From contig NC_135554.1 in NCBI RefSeq assembly GCF_964340395.1, positions 3,158,975 through 3,222,974 of the forward strand: 64,000 nt of DNA. The letters are read 5' to 3'. Under the pieces are notes generated by a model. It was not told the DNA's origin, ran no database searches, and saw only the letters and a list, made by a program, of their open reading frames with translations. Made by a program: the position numbers and the translations under genes. Below are positions 24,666-37,180 of this stretch, in pieces. This DNA comes from Glandiceps talaboti (Eukaryota > Hemichordata > Enteropneusta > Spengelidae). Position 1 is the first letter of the stretch. Each line of letters starts with the position of its first letter.

Positions 24666-26514
24666 GAATGTTAATCATCTTTCAATGTGATTGGTTAAGA
24701 AATCTGATGAAGTGCCATGTATTCAGTTTATCAAATATATTGGATTTAATAAATCTTCTATTAAATGTTAACTTGATGTAGAACTTTAACAGTCCTCTCA
24801 GTATTATCTTCTAAGATTTGTTTCTGTCAACAAAATTCTAGTCTTGTTTTTTCCTGTCCATAACTTTTTTGCATGCTGTTCTCTAAAGCAATATGTATTA
24901 CATATAAGTTTGTATTCTATGTAATTATTTTATTTGTAAGAAAATATGTCTAAAATATATTTGAGGAGTGACATAGAGAGACGGAGAGAGGAAAGAGAAA
25001 GAAAGTTGTATTCTATAGATATTTGAGTATTAGTGTACATTGCATTGGTTTAATGTAATGGTGCAAAGAGAAATGTAAAGACATGCTACCGTGACAACCC
25101 TGTAGCTGTAACCATATTACAGTTAAGATATATATGAGAAATGTCATTATAGTTTAATTTTGTATCTTACGCTGTGCTAAGATAGTATTTTTTACAAGCA
25201 TTCAATGCCTATGGCTCTATGACAGATTTTTAAGAAAAAAGGAAAAGTATTTCATTATCTGCTTTAATATGCTAATTTTCAGCTTGGTATATCGTTTTTA
25301 GGACTTTTTGAGTAAAGAAGAAAAAGAGAAAGAGAGGAGTATATGTTTAATTAGAGAGTGATGTTTGATTGTATTTAAAGCAATATTGCAGTCAAAGAGT
25401 GTAGATCTGAAATATTGTACATTTCCATCATGTGAAAAATATACACCTATCACTTCTCCCAATCATATAGTGTACTTAAGATTTCAACTTTATGATAATT
25501 ATCAACAACTAAAAAAATAGTGTACTTAAACTGTTACAGTCACCAACTATTGTAACATGTCTATCTCCTAAGAATAACTCTGTACTGTTCTATAAGTACT
25601 TCAAATATAACCAAATCTGTACTCTGAAAACTGATTGATATTCATAGAATGTATGTAGTTACCATGGTAATTGACACTTGCCAAGTTAAAGAGTACACTG
25701 ACAGTTTTATCTGGTATATTTTGTATTTTCACTTAAAGAGTTTTCTATATTTATTGACAAGTTAGTCAAGTATGTCATTCCAGCTTGTTATATGCCACTA
25801 AGAGTAAAAGGAAGAGATTGACTTGGTATTGACTTGGTATTGATGCAGGGCCATGACATTGACTTGGGAGAAATGATAGGGTATTGTGTTGTACATTGTA
25901 GAAAGACATCATTCAAGTATTTACTATGTCAACCTACTTGGCCTTTTGATGTTTTAAGCAGAGATTTATTTTCTTATTACAGGGTATTTTGTCCAGTACA
26001 ATTCTAGTTTATCAGTTCCATTGTATATGTCTTCACCATCTTATATCTTATATATGCAGTTTATTCTTGTGTCCTTAATCATAATAACCACTCAATTTAT
26101 TCACAAGTTGTCTCTCACTTAGCAATAAACCTCAAGATCAACCTCTAAGTGAGTTCAAATTATTCATAACCTGACTCAAGCCAATAAATACATATATGAC
26201 CCCATATACATGAATGCTGTTATCGCCAATTGATTTGTGCAACGTTTCATGGCCAATTCCTAACAGCTTGAAGTTGGTATTTCATCCAAAAGTAAATGTA
26301 CTGAGGAATTTTGAAAAAAAAACACAAAAAATATATGTATTGCCAGGCTGGCTGGTGTGTATGTCTGTCAGAAAATTATGTCCATGTTACACTGTCAAGT
26401 TTACTGTGAATTGACAAGTACTTTGACATTGTAGAAAGTGGTGTTTGGTCTGTATGATCATGATTTTAAATTGATTGATAACGTAAAAGTGTTAGCCACA
26501 AGCAGTCATAAAAT
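24666..26514. other. Unassigned AT-rich sequence
   Basis: No exon recognised. Purine-rich patches lie at 24963-25010 ('gagagacggagagaggaaag') and 25303-25350. Confidence 0.4.
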
Positions 26515-26920
26515 AATGAGAACATGATTGAAATGTGGATAACATGATTGAAATATGGATAACATGATTGAGATATGGATAACATGATTGAGATATGGAT
26601 AACATGATTGAGATATGGATAACATGATTGTAACATGATTGAAATATGGATAACATGATTGTAACATGATTGAAATATGGATAACATGATTGTAACATGA
26701 TTGAAATATGGATAACATGATTGTAACATGATTGAAATATGGATAACATGATTGAAATATGGATAACATGATTGAAATATGGGTAACATGATTGAGATAT
26801 GGATAACATGATTGAAATACGGATAACATGATTGAAATATGGATAACATTATTGAAATATGAATAACATGATTGAAATATGGATAACATGATTAAAATAT
26901 TGATAACTTGATTGACAATG
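26515..26920. repeat. 20-bp minisatellite with 11-bp insertions
   Basis: Units of 'aacatgattgaaatatggat', about 17-20 copies. Several are separated by the partial unit 'aacatgattgt', so blocks alternate between 20 and 31 bases. It gives HISIMLQSCYPYFN-type open frames on the minus strand (26466-26889) that are not genes. Confidence 0.9.
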
Positions 26921-27439
26921 CTGTCATTTCAAATCAGAAAAAACATTTGTCAACATGAAATTTTTTAAAAATCACAGTTTTTAACGTTAGTAGTGTTTAA
27001 AAGCAATGATGATTTCAAACCTTGAATTTTGCAATACCATCACTTGAATCATGACCTTACAAATCAAATACACCATAACATTGACAGCCAGCAGACCTTA
27101 GTTACTATGTTACCAGACCTTAGTTACTATGTTGCATGACCTTTACTACATGTATGTTGCCTAACCTGGTTACTGTGTAGCCATGTTATGGTTACTGTAG
27201 CCATGCTATGTCAGATTATATTCATAATTATATTATTTATATAGATGTTGTATCTATTACAATGGTAGCTAAACCTAGTGTGTCTTCGTAAACCAAACCA
27301 AACCAAGCCTCTATTTCACAAGTCCTTTATTAAATCTGATGACACACTGTGTATCACACATCAAATATTACAAATCTTTTCCTAAAATCTCAATATTGTA
27401 AAAGCAAGTATTCATGACAGTTCCAATTGTATGTATAAA
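26921..27439. other. Unassigned sequence
   Basis: Only a small duplication ('ccttagttactatgtt', about 27095-27135) is seen. Confidence 0.4.
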
Positions 27440-30400
27440 TAAATAGCTGGTATATGTCTTTACAAGAGTGTTTGCATTCAGTTTATTCATAGCTGGTTTA
27501 TGTCTTTACAGGAGTGTTTGTATTCAGTTTATTCGTAGCTGGTATATGTCTTTACAAGAGTGTTTGCATTCAGTTTATTTGTAGCTGGTATATGTCTTTA
27601 CAAGAGTGTTTGCATTCAGTTTATTTGTAGCTGGTATATGTCTTTACAAGAGTGTTTGCATTCAGTTTATTTGTAGCTGGTATATGTCTTTACAAGAGTG
27701 TTTGCATTCAGTTTATTTGTAGCTGGTATATGTCTTTACAAGAGTGTTTGCATTCAGTTTATTTGTAGCTGGTATATGTCTTTACAAGAGTGTTTGCATT
27801 CAGTTTATTCATAGCTGGTATATGTCTTTACAAGAGTGTTTGCATTCAGTTTATTCATAGCTGGTATATGTCTTTACAAGAGTGTTTGTATTCAGTTTAT
27901 TTGTAGCTGGTATATGTCTTTACAAGAGTGTTTGCATTCAGTTTATTCATAGCTGGTATATGTCTTTACAAGAGTGTTTGTATTCAGTTTATTCGTAGCT
28001 GGTATATGTCTTTACAAGAGTGTTTGCATTCAGTTTATTTGTAGCTGGTATATGTCTTTACAAGAGTGTTTGCATTCAGTTTATTCATAGCTGGTTTATG
28101 TCTTTACAAGAGTGTTTGCATTCAGTTTATTCATAGCTGGTATATGTCTTTACAAGAGTGTTTGTATTCAGTTTATTCATAGCTGGTTTATGTCTTTACA
28201 AGAGTGTTTGCATTCAGTTTATTCATACCTGGTATATGTCTTTACAAGAGTGTTTGCATTCAGTTTATTTGTAGCTGGTATATGTCTTTACAAGAGTGTT
28301 TGCATTCAGTTTATTCATAGCTGGTATATGTCTTTACAGGAGTGTTTGCATTCAGTTTATTTGTAGCTGCTATATGTCTTTACAAGAGTGTTTGCATTCA
28401 GTTTATTTGTAGCTGGTATATGTCTTTACAAGAGTGTTTGCATTCAGTTTATTCATAGCTGGTATATGTCTTTACAAGAGTGTTTGCATTCAGTTTATTC
28501 ATAGCTGGTATATGTCTTTACAAGAGTGTTTGTATTCAGTTTATTCGTAGCTGGTATATGTCTTTACAAGAGTGTTTGCATTCAGTTTATTCATAGCTGG
28601 TATATGTCTTTACAAGAGTGTTTGCATTCAGTTTATTTGTAGCTGGTATATGTCTTTACAAGAGTGTTTGCATTCAGTTTATTTGTAGCTGGTTTATGTC
28701 TTTACAAGAGTGTTTGCATTCAGTTTATTCATAGCTGGTATATGTCTTTACAAGAGTGTTTGCATTCAGTTTATTTGTAGCTGGTATATGTCTTTACAAG
28801 AGTGTTTGTATTCAGTTTATTCATAGCTGGTATATGTCTTTACAAGAGTGTTTGCATTCAGTTTATTTGTAGCTGGTATATGTCTTTACAAGAGTGTTTG
28901 CATTCAGTTTATTCATAGCTGGTATATGTCTTTACAAGAGTTTGCATTCAGTTTATTCATAGCTGGTATATGTCTTTACAAGAGTGTTTGCATTCAGTTT
29001 ATTTGTAGCTGGTATATGTCTTTACAAGAGTTTGCATTCAGTTTATTCATAGCTGGTATATGTCTTTACAAGAGTGTTTGCATTCAGTTTATTCATAGCT
29101 GGTATATGTCTTTACAAGAGTGTTTGCATTCAGTTTATTCATAGCTGGTATATGTCTACAAGAGTGTTTGCATTCAGTTTATTTGTGGCTGGTATATGAC
29201 TTTACAAGAGTGTTTCATTCAGTTTATTTGTAGCTGGTATATGTCTTTACAAGAGTGTTTGCATTCAGTTTATTCATAGCTGGTATATGTCTTTACAAGA
29301 GTGTTTGCATTCAGTTTATTTGTAGCTGGTATATGACTTTACAAGAGTGTTTCATTCAGTTTGTTCATAGCTGGTATATGTCTTTACAAGAGTGTTTGCA
29401 TTCAGTTTATTTGTAGCTGCTATATGTCTTTACAAGAGTGTTTGCATTCAGTTTATTCATAGCTGGTATATGTCTTTACAAGAGTTTGCATTCAGTTTAT
29501 TCATAGCTGGTATATGTCTTTACAAGAGTGTTTGCATTCAGTTTATTTGTAGCTGGTATATGTCTTTACAAGAGTTTGCATTCAGTTTATTCATAGCTGG
29601 TATATGTCTTTACAAGAGTGTTTGCATTCAGTTTATTCATAGCTGGTATATGTCTTTACAAGAGTGTTTGCATTCAGTTTATTCATAGCTGGTATATGTC
29701 TACAAGAGTGTTTGCATTCAGTTTATTTGTGGCTGGTATATGACTTTACAAGAGTGTTTCATTCAGTTTATTTGTAGCTGGTATATGTCTTTACAAGAGT
29801 GTTTGCATTCAGTTTATTCATAGCTGGTATATGTCTTTACAAGAGTGTTTGCATTCAGTTTATTTGTAGCTGGTATATGACTTTACAAGAGTGTTTCATT
29901 CAGTTTGTTCATAGCTGGTATATGTCTTTACAAGAGTGTTTGCATTCAGTTTATTTGTAGCTGCTATATGTCTTTACAAGAGTGTTTGCATTCAGTTTAT
30001 TCATAGCTGGTATATGTCTTTACAAGAGTGTTTGTATTCAGTTTATTCATAGCTGGTTTATGTCTTTACAAGAGTGTTTGTATTCAGTTTATTCATAGCT
30101 GGTATATGTCTTTACAAAAATGCATTCAGTTTATTCATAGCTGGTATATGTCTTTACAAGAGTGCATTCAGTATATTCATAGCTTGTATATGTCTTTACA
30201 AGAGTGTTTGTATTCAGTTTATTCATAGCTGGTATATGTCTTTACAAGAGTGCATTCAGTATATTCATAGCTTGTATATGTCTTTACAAGAGTGTTTGTA
30301 TTAGTTTATTCGTAGCTGGTATATGTCTTTACAAGAGTGTTTGCATTCAGTTTATTTGTAGCTGGTATATGTCTTTACAAGAGTGTTTGTATTCAGTTTA

Positions 30401-30587
30401 TTCATAGCTGGTATATGTCTTTACAAGAGTGTTTGTATTCAGTTTATTCGTAGCTGGTATATGTCTTTACAAGAGTGTTTGCATTCAGTTTATTCATAGC
30501 TGGTATATGTCTTTACAAGTGTGTTTGCATTCAGTTTATTTGTAGCTGGTATATGTCTTTACAAGAGTGTTTGCATTCAGTTTATTA
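27440..30587. repeat. 46-bp satellite, left part, about 68 copies
   Basis: The unit begins 'agctggtatatgtctttaca' and continues through 'agagtgtttgcattcag' to 'tttattcat' or 'tttatttgt'. Shortened units (agagtttgcattcag) also occur. A block of about 544 bases is duplicated: rare variants such as 'ggtatatgtctacaagag' and 'ggtatatgactttacaag' recur with this offset (29150-29215 against 29694-29760). The array is cut at 30587 by an unrelated 2.35 kb insertion and resumes at 32933. Repetitive open frames along it are not genes. Confidence 0.97.
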
Positions 30588-32932
30588 GCTCCGCTGTCAG
30601 CGAAAGCTGAAAGCGTAGCTTTAGGTATAGGTTGTATAGAGTATAGAGAGTAGAGTGAATCATAGGTGTCCGTCAAACTTTTATATTTTCATTATTTTCT
30701 CCGGAAGTGACTGTCAGTATTCTTAGATATTTGGTGTGCATGTTCCCTGGGGGAGGCTATTCAGATTTGTTCATGCCAAGTTGATCTGTGCCATTTTCAA
30801 TTTTTTATGATTTTTTTTCATAAAATGTCATTTTCATCATCTCCGTGAAAACTTATTGTCAGATTGCTTTGATATCTGGTGTGTTGATGCGCAGGGGGTA
30901 GCTTACTCAGGTTTGTTAATTTCAAGTCAGCACATCTTCATTTTTATTTTTTATGATTTTTTTTTGTAATTTGAAAAAAAAAATGAATATGTTAATGAGG
31001 ATAATGGCCGACGCCATATTGGAAATCATTCGACGAGACTTTAAGTAAACTGCCACTTTTCAAAAGACACTATTGACGTCAAACAAGCAATGTAATATGT
31101 GCTATAGTCATAATTGTACGCATTGGGCGCCCAAATGCATGAAGTGACAAGCGTTTATTCGAAACAGGGTTGTAAACTTCAAATTCAAATTCTGCACCCT
31201 TCTACATAATCAGCCAGTCCGCAACGTCCTTATTTGCATACTCTATCCTGATTCGACCAGAAGCTGAAGCTGACCTCATGTGACCGGGCGATTTTCCACA
31301 GCAAGCAATTGCTTGTAAAATCTCACTTCAGACCCACTATAAAAATGTGATGTTTTCAGATAACATGTAACTTGTGATTAATTCTTTATTGTCGTGCAAT
31401 TTGGAGTGACAGTGAACCAGAATTAAGACAACTTGCGTATTGGCATGCGGTTGAAGTTATGCAAGAGCAGTCTAACTGCGGACTGTGAATCAACCAAATT
31501 TTGTTTATTGGCCGACAGTTCACATGTAAAGTTAAACGACATGAACGTGTCTTGCCATTTCCAAAATGCAAATATTTGGCAAGTAAAAATAATTAAAATA
31601 ATCACAACTTTAATTTGGCTTCAGACTTTGCATTATGTTTTGCGTATCTTTCCCCGTTTTACATGTAAATCCGAAAAGGTTCTCTCGTCATGTCATCAGT
31701 GATCATACCGCGAGGGCCGAGGGGCTGCTTTGAGTACGAGCGAAGTGAGGCATGTTGAGGTATTTTGTTGAGAATTATAAATATTGCGAAATGTCAAGTA
31801 CAAGGTTTAAATACAATGGAATGATGAAAAAAAATGGCCGAGTCTGCTGACAGGCGCCGCGCCGGTCACAAGAAACATTGTAAATTCCATCTTTCTTAGT
31901 TTCCGTACGGCGACAACCCCAGGTACCCGGATGCACGAGGGACTAACCCGGAAGCAAGTCGTTGTCAGCCATACGTTACAGTGGTAACATTGTCCGAGAA
32001 ATCGCTGCGTTCAGAGTGTCATTATTCACAGAATTGTTGTTTTCGAGTGAAAACGCGTCTTGAATTGTATAAATCTAACAAATGAAGACATGTCAAGTTA
32101 TATTTTTAAAGTTGTATCGCTAGTTTGAGACGATTTTCTCACGTACTATCGAGGCTTACTTGGACTTGGACCTTACTCCAGTTCATCGGGAAGTTTAGCC
32201 AGTCCGATAATTCTTTCTGGTTTAGTTTACAACACTTTTGATCACGCAGATTTTGTTGTTGTGATGAAAAGAAATTAAAAAAAAGACCACTTCCACCATT
32301 TCGTTGTGTTTTCTTTATGAAAGGTAATAGAACATGAACGAGTGTTACCACTGTAACGTATGGCTGCCAGAATGACTCTCTTTCTGGTACTTGGCGGGGA
32401 TTGTCGCCGTCCGGAAACTAAGATGGCGATTAATACATTTCTTCCCTATATATATCTACTCAACTTGTACAAGTTGAATGTTGTTGACTTGGTAAATTTG
32501 TTAGAAAATTGAAATTCAAATTGCCTCAAAATTATTTTAGATCCCTAGTTTATTTCATTCATCATTAAAATTTCCCAGGGTTAAATCTGTAAGACAATGG
32601 AATTATTTATAGCCAACCTCAAAATCATCTCTTTTTTTCTTTTTCTTGTGTGCATTTCCCAGTCATTTTTTTTCTGAGATTTTGTGCAATTTTTCATAAC
32701 AGTAGATTTTTGTTATAAAATGGTGACTATGGTATAAAAGTACAATACATTACCAACTTCTGTGTAAAATGTGTTTTACAGTGAGACATCATATGAACCA
32801 CTAACCACTTTATTGCATCGCTAAAACAAAACTGCATAGTGAAGAACTGAACCACTTCTACGTGTCACCAAAATAAAAAATAAAATTAAAAAAAACACTA
32901 GCGGAGCTATTCTGACCGATAGGTCGCTTGTT
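30588..32932. mobile_element. 2.35-kb insertion inside the 46-bp satellite
   Basis: Unrelated sequence splits an otherwise continuous array. Its left edge reads 'agctccgctgtcagcgaaag' and near its right edge is 'cactagcggagctattctg', giving inverted AGCTCCGCT ends. Short self-complementary segments sit at both ends (AAAGCT...AGCTTT on the left, GACC-TATC-GGTC on the right). The first 400 bases hold a two-fold diverged repeat ('atatttggtgtgcatg' / 'atatctggtgtgttga'). Later it includes the palindromic element at 31886-32434. No transposase is recognised; open frames at 31433-31702 and 32139-32351 have no clear domain. The target duplication is ambiguous because the site lies in a satellite. 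Confidence 0.6.
31886..32434. mobile_element. Palindromic (foldback-like) element, about 550 bp
   Basis: The ends are inverted copies of each other: 'cttagtttccgtacggcgac' near 31895 and its near-complement ('gtcgccgtccggaaactaag') near 32404. A perfect inner arm of 24 bases starts with 'cagccatacgttacagtgg' (about 31967) and has its complement about 32340-32365. The centre (about 350 bases) is AT-rich with a short minus-strand open frame. The layout fits a non-autonomous inverted-repeat transposon nested in the larger insertion. Confidence 0.65.
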
Positions 32933-33990
32933 CATAGCTGGTTTATGTCTTTACAAGAGTGTTTGCATTCAGTTTATTCATAGCTGGTATATGTCTTTAC
33001 AAGAGTGTTTGCATTCAGTTTATTTGTAGCTGGTATATGTCTTTACAAGAGTTTGCATCCAGTTTATTCATAGCTGGTATATGTCTTTACAAGAGTGTTT
33101 GCATTCAGTTTATTCATAGCTGGTATATGTCTTTACAAGAGTGTTTGCATTCAGTTTATTTGTAGCTGCTATATGTCTTTACAAGAGTGTTTGCATTCAG
33201 TTTATTTGTAGCTGGTTTATGTCTTTACAAGAGTGTTTGCATTCAGTTTATTTGTAGCTGGTATATGTCTTTACAAGAGTGTTTGCATTCAGTTTATTTG
33301 TAGCTGGTATATGTCTTTACAAGAGTGTTTGTATTAGTTTATTCATAGCTGGTTTATGTCTTTACAGGAGTGTTTGCATTCAGTTTATTTGTAGCTGGTA
33401 TATGTCTTTACAAGAGTTTGCATTCAGTTTATTTGTAGCTGGTATATGTCTTTACAAGAGTTTGCATTCAGTTTATTCATAGCTGGTATATGTCTTTACA
33501 AGAGTTTGCATTCAGTTTATTTGTAGCTGGTATATGTCTTTACAAGAGTGTTTGCATTCAGTTTATTCATAGCTGGTATATGTCTTTACAAGAGTGTTTG
33601 TATTCAGTTTATTCGTAGCTGGTATATGTCTTTACAAGAGTGTTTGCATTCAGTTTATTCATAGCTGGTTTATGTCTTTACAAGAGTTTGCATTCAGTTT
33701 ATTCATAGCTGGTATATGTCTTTACAAGAGTGTTTGCATTCAGTTTATTCATAGCTGGTATATGTCTTTACAAGAGTGTTTGCATTCAGTTTATTCATAG
33801 CTGGTATATGTCTTTACAAGAGTTTGCATTCAGTTTATTCATAGCTGGTATATGTCTTTACAAGAGTGTTTGCATTCAGTTTATTTGTAGCTGGTATATG
33901 TCTTTGCAAGAGTGTTTGCATTCAGTTTATTTGTAGCTGGTATATGTCTTTACAAGAGTGTTTGCATTCAGTTTATTCATAGCTGGTGTA
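32933..33990. repeat. 46-bp satellite, right part, about 23 copies
   Basis: The same unit, variants and orientation as 27440-30587, including the shortened agagtttgcattcag form. It is therefore the continuation of one array broken by the insertion. Confidence 0.97.
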
Positions 33991-34969
33991 GTTGAGTATG
34001 TAACAGTAAAAGTATGTATACATTGTATGTATAAGCAGGGTATTGATTTTGTTGACTCTAAATACTAGAACTGGCTACCAGTGTTATCCAATGAGATAAT
34101 AACTTTATGAACACAGTAATATACAAAGTAATACATACAAATCAACAGTAAAGCAATTGTAAAACACGGGGCAAAAGATAACGACTTCAAATACAATGTA
34201 CAGTTTCAATTAAAAGTACGCAAAACAAAAGAAGAAGAAAATGTTAGGGGATAACCATTTGATTTCGGGGGGGGGGGGTGAAATAGGTATATCAGGAATT
34301 TCTTTTTCCCATCACTGTGACAGCAAATTTCTTTTTTCTATTATCAGTCCTGCATCAAATTATTTTTACCATATGCAGAAGTAATGCAATTTTTTTTCTC
34401 GGTTACCAATTTTGTAATGTGTGGTTCATAACTATACCTACATGTCACTGGTTCACAACAAACTTGTTCTGTGTAAGTAGTAATAAGTAGCAGTTAACAA
34501 TCCATGCTTCTATTTAAGATAGATGATAGCTGGTAAAAAAAAAAATTCATGAGGAGCTGACTGATCACTTGGCTAACTGACCTTTAAACCAATTTATTAT
34601 TACCAAACAAAATAATAAAGTTTGAACCAACCTTGGAAAATGTTTCCACTAATTAACAAACTTGATCTAACAACCCACAGTTGGTTACATGGTAAACGCA
34701 ATGTCATACACTTATTTAATATTGATAGTGTTAGGAATCCCCTTCCCTTTATTACTAACGGCCCTTTATTAGGACCACCACATCCTCCTAAAAGAGAACT
34801 ACCAAACCACTAAACTATAGTTTCAACAAATAAATAAAGTCCTGAGAATAATCTCCCGATATGGATAGAAGAAAATTTTCAAGACAAAAGCACGATACAC
34901 ACCTTAAACACTTTGGTAAATTATAAATAAATCCAAGAGAAAATACAAACGGTGGTTTTCCTCTGGTAG
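33991..34969. other. Unassigned sequence upstream of the Penelope remnant
   Basis: No gene recognised. A 12-G run at 34266-34277, followed by T-rich sequence, resembles the ends of the other G-run repeats here but has no second copy that I can align. Part of 34800-34969 may be decayed 5' sequence of the retroelement that follows. Confidence 0.35.
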
Positions 34970-35697
34970 CCTCTGTTTGTAGATGTCTACATACAAACAT
35001 GTGGTTGTAGTATGGGCACACCAACTTCTCCAGAGATAGCTGACATTGCATTCCACAAACTTGAGTGTGGCATTATTGAAACATACATGGATAAAATATC
35101 ACTTTGGACACGTTTCAGAGATGTCATATTCATGCTATTCCGTGGCACACAAACTGAACTCAATATTCTGAGTGAAAATATAAATGAAATGCACTCAACA
35201 TTAAAATGTTCGTTGGTCAGCTCAGAAACGGAAGTGGTATGCCTTGATTTGGTGATTTACAAAGGTCATAGGTTCAAACAAACCAAAAAGGTTGGATATC
35301 AAGACTCACACCAAACTAGTCTAGTTCCTATACAGTATCGATCGTTACGATTTATACAATGTGTGGTTATAGAAACCGCATTCTGGTCATCCAGACTACA
35401 CCAAACCGACTGATACTTTTCAGTACCTCCACACATAATCATGCCACCCAAATTTGGTCTTTAATGGGTTTTTATTAAAGGTGAAACAATGAGGTATGAA
35501 CGTGCAGTAACGAAGAAGATTTCCAAAACAAATTGAAATTCTTCATAAACAAATTGACACAAAGAGGATACAACAAATCAGAAATGATTAGTCCGTTATT
35601 AGAGGTAGACTTAGCTCCAAAATCGGACACCAACTCAAGAGATTCCTCTAGTCTTCAAAATAACATATATAGTCCCAACATCGAAGCGTCTAAACTA
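34970..35697 (+). pseudogene. Penelope-like element reverse transcriptase, decayed fragment
   Basis: The translation shows hallmarks of Penelope-like retroelement RT in order: IQTCGCSMGTPTSPEIAD (34991-35044), then WTRFRDVIF at the catalytic motif, then LDLVIYKGHRF. After an insertion comes KPTDTFQYLH with SCHP, and finally KFFINKLTQRGYNKSEM (from 35533). Family members normally carry DD in the catalytic motif; here the second Asp is Val, which should abolish activity. The pieces lie in different frames and are interrupted by stops, so this is a dead copy. It is cut internally by the 82-bp element at 35317-35398 and ends where the AGGGAGCG element begins at 35698. The N-terminal part and any endonuclease domain are not seen. 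Assignment rests on motif recognition. Confidence 0.8.
35317..35398. mobile_element. 82-bp miniature inverted-repeat element with 8-bp target duplication (copy 1)
   Basis: The ends are TAGTC...GACTA, and the copy is flanked on both sides by CACCAAAC (35309-35316 and 35399-35406). Conceptual removal of the element plus one repeat brings the Penelope frame together across the site (DIKTH joined to TKPTDTFQYLH), which independently confirms both boundaries. A second copy is at 58232-58319. An 8-bp duplication fits the hAT superfamily; that link is an inference. Confidence 0.8.
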
Positions 35698-37070
35698 AGG
35701 GAGCGATCAGTTTTTACGGCCGGGGGCGGTAAATCAGGGCACTTCAATTTGGGACTCAAAGAAGGGGGGGGGGGGTCATCATTTTTACAAAGTGAATAAA
35801 GGGGGGGGGGTCGCCTTATTTTCAACAACTGAACGAAATCATGAACCACCCTGCTGTGCTTAAAATTTCCATACAACAAATGTATGTGCATACAATAAAC
35901 CATATAACAATGGCTATAAATATACATTCAAATATAACATAAACTCTTTGTCTCTTGATACATCCCAAGCATATGACACGGAGTCATAACATCGCACCTT
36001 TTAAGCAACAGTTTTGTTAGAAATGACTTCTCAATATTGCAGGCCATTAGTTGCATTGTGTCATCATGTGGTATAAGAACTTGAATGTCTAGCTGTACAT
36101 GTAACACATAAGAAAGAAATGAAATACCTTGAAATTACTTTATGGACTGACTCTAAAATATGTGCCTTCATTGGCCCGAACATGTTGAATTGCACACAAA
36201 CATAGCCAATAGAGACACACTTTCAAATGATTTGATGAATTTGTATCTCTAAATGGTAAGTGACCACTGTGCATGTTTTTCCCAAATTTTCTCACTTTCT
36301 ACTTGATCTTTTTTTAATATTATTTGTGTCAATTTAACTTGAAATGATTTAAACTTTTGAAACCCTAAAATTAGTGATACTTTTATGATATAACTAAGTT
36401 GTGTTTTACTTCTGAATGGTGCTCTAAATGGCCTCCAAAGGGTGTTCATTTTTCAAAAAAGCTCTTACCATGGGAGGGGTGACACCCCCCCACGCCTGCA
36501 TAGCTGGCGGGGGGCACGACTTGAAATGATTTAACCCTAAAATTAGTGATTTTATGATGGCCTCGAAAGGGTGTTCATTTTTCAAAAAGCTCTTACCACA
36601 CACCCTCCCAACCCCAATCCCCCACACTTGTATAGCGGGCGCACACGCGAGTAGCGTGCACTTCTACCAGTTCTCTCCCTACTTTGAAACTTACTGAAAC
36701 CCCTAGGTTTACAATTATATTAACTCCATTTCTAATATTGTACTTTATAATTAGCTGAATTAATGTATAATGGTAATAGTTCACTCAATCGAATCTAAGA
36801 GATATCCTAGAACGTTTGGTTACTAAACCATGAATATTTTGCATGTCCATGAACCGACAATCATACTTCTCATAGGGTTCCTGTCTAAAGAGCTTTATAC
36901 ATGTGAAGCAATGGATTTGGGATAGCAATTTACCAGATGCACTTAAAATTACTGTAAATGTAACAAGTAAAATTAGCTATGCAGTGTGGTGGGTTGTGCT
37001 TTGAGAATGTAGAGTGTCTTTTCAAGAAGAATGTTTCTTGTCAACAGATGTGGGGGGGGGGGGGGTCAAT
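35698..37070 (+). mobile_element. G-run inverted-repeat element A, copy 1 (right end missing)
   Basis: It starts with AGGGAGCGATCAGTTTTTAC, the complement of the right end of the copy finishing at 62999. Long G runs lie at 35764 and 35802. An internal duplication around 'aaagggtgttcatttttcaa' occurs at 36438 and 36567. The segment 36650-37065 aligns at roughly 90% with 62440-62860. It inserts into the Penelope remnant. No transposase is visible, so it is probably non-autonomous. The right terminus is not found before the 50-bp satellite. Confidence 0.6.
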
Positions 37071-37180
37071 GTCAAATGGCAAATTGGTCAATAAATTATG
37101 AAGTTTTGTATCTAGAGAAACCATTCGGGTTTGTTGTTTGGGACTATGCCTTCGATTGATATTAAGAATTGTTCATGACA
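37071..37180. other. Spacer between element A and the 50-bp satellite
   Basis: No recognised structure. Confidence 0.4.

Noticed and set aside
26466-26889. 127-codon minus-strand repeat protein
   Set aside because: Explained fully by the 20-bp minisatellite; all three minus frames are open for the same reason.
28112-30407. Repeated frames with FAFSLFIAGICLYKSVCIQF-type sequence
   Set aside because: Product of the 46-bp satellite read in rotating frames; unit changes break it everywhere and there is no gene context.
31433-31702. 89-codon + strand frame inside the 2.35-kb insertion
   Set aside because: No transposase-like motif and opposite overlapping frames of similar length.
32139-32351. 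70-codon minus frame in the core of the palindromic element, considered as a THAP-like DNA-binding fragment
   Set aside because: The required C2CH residues could not be placed, so there is no support.
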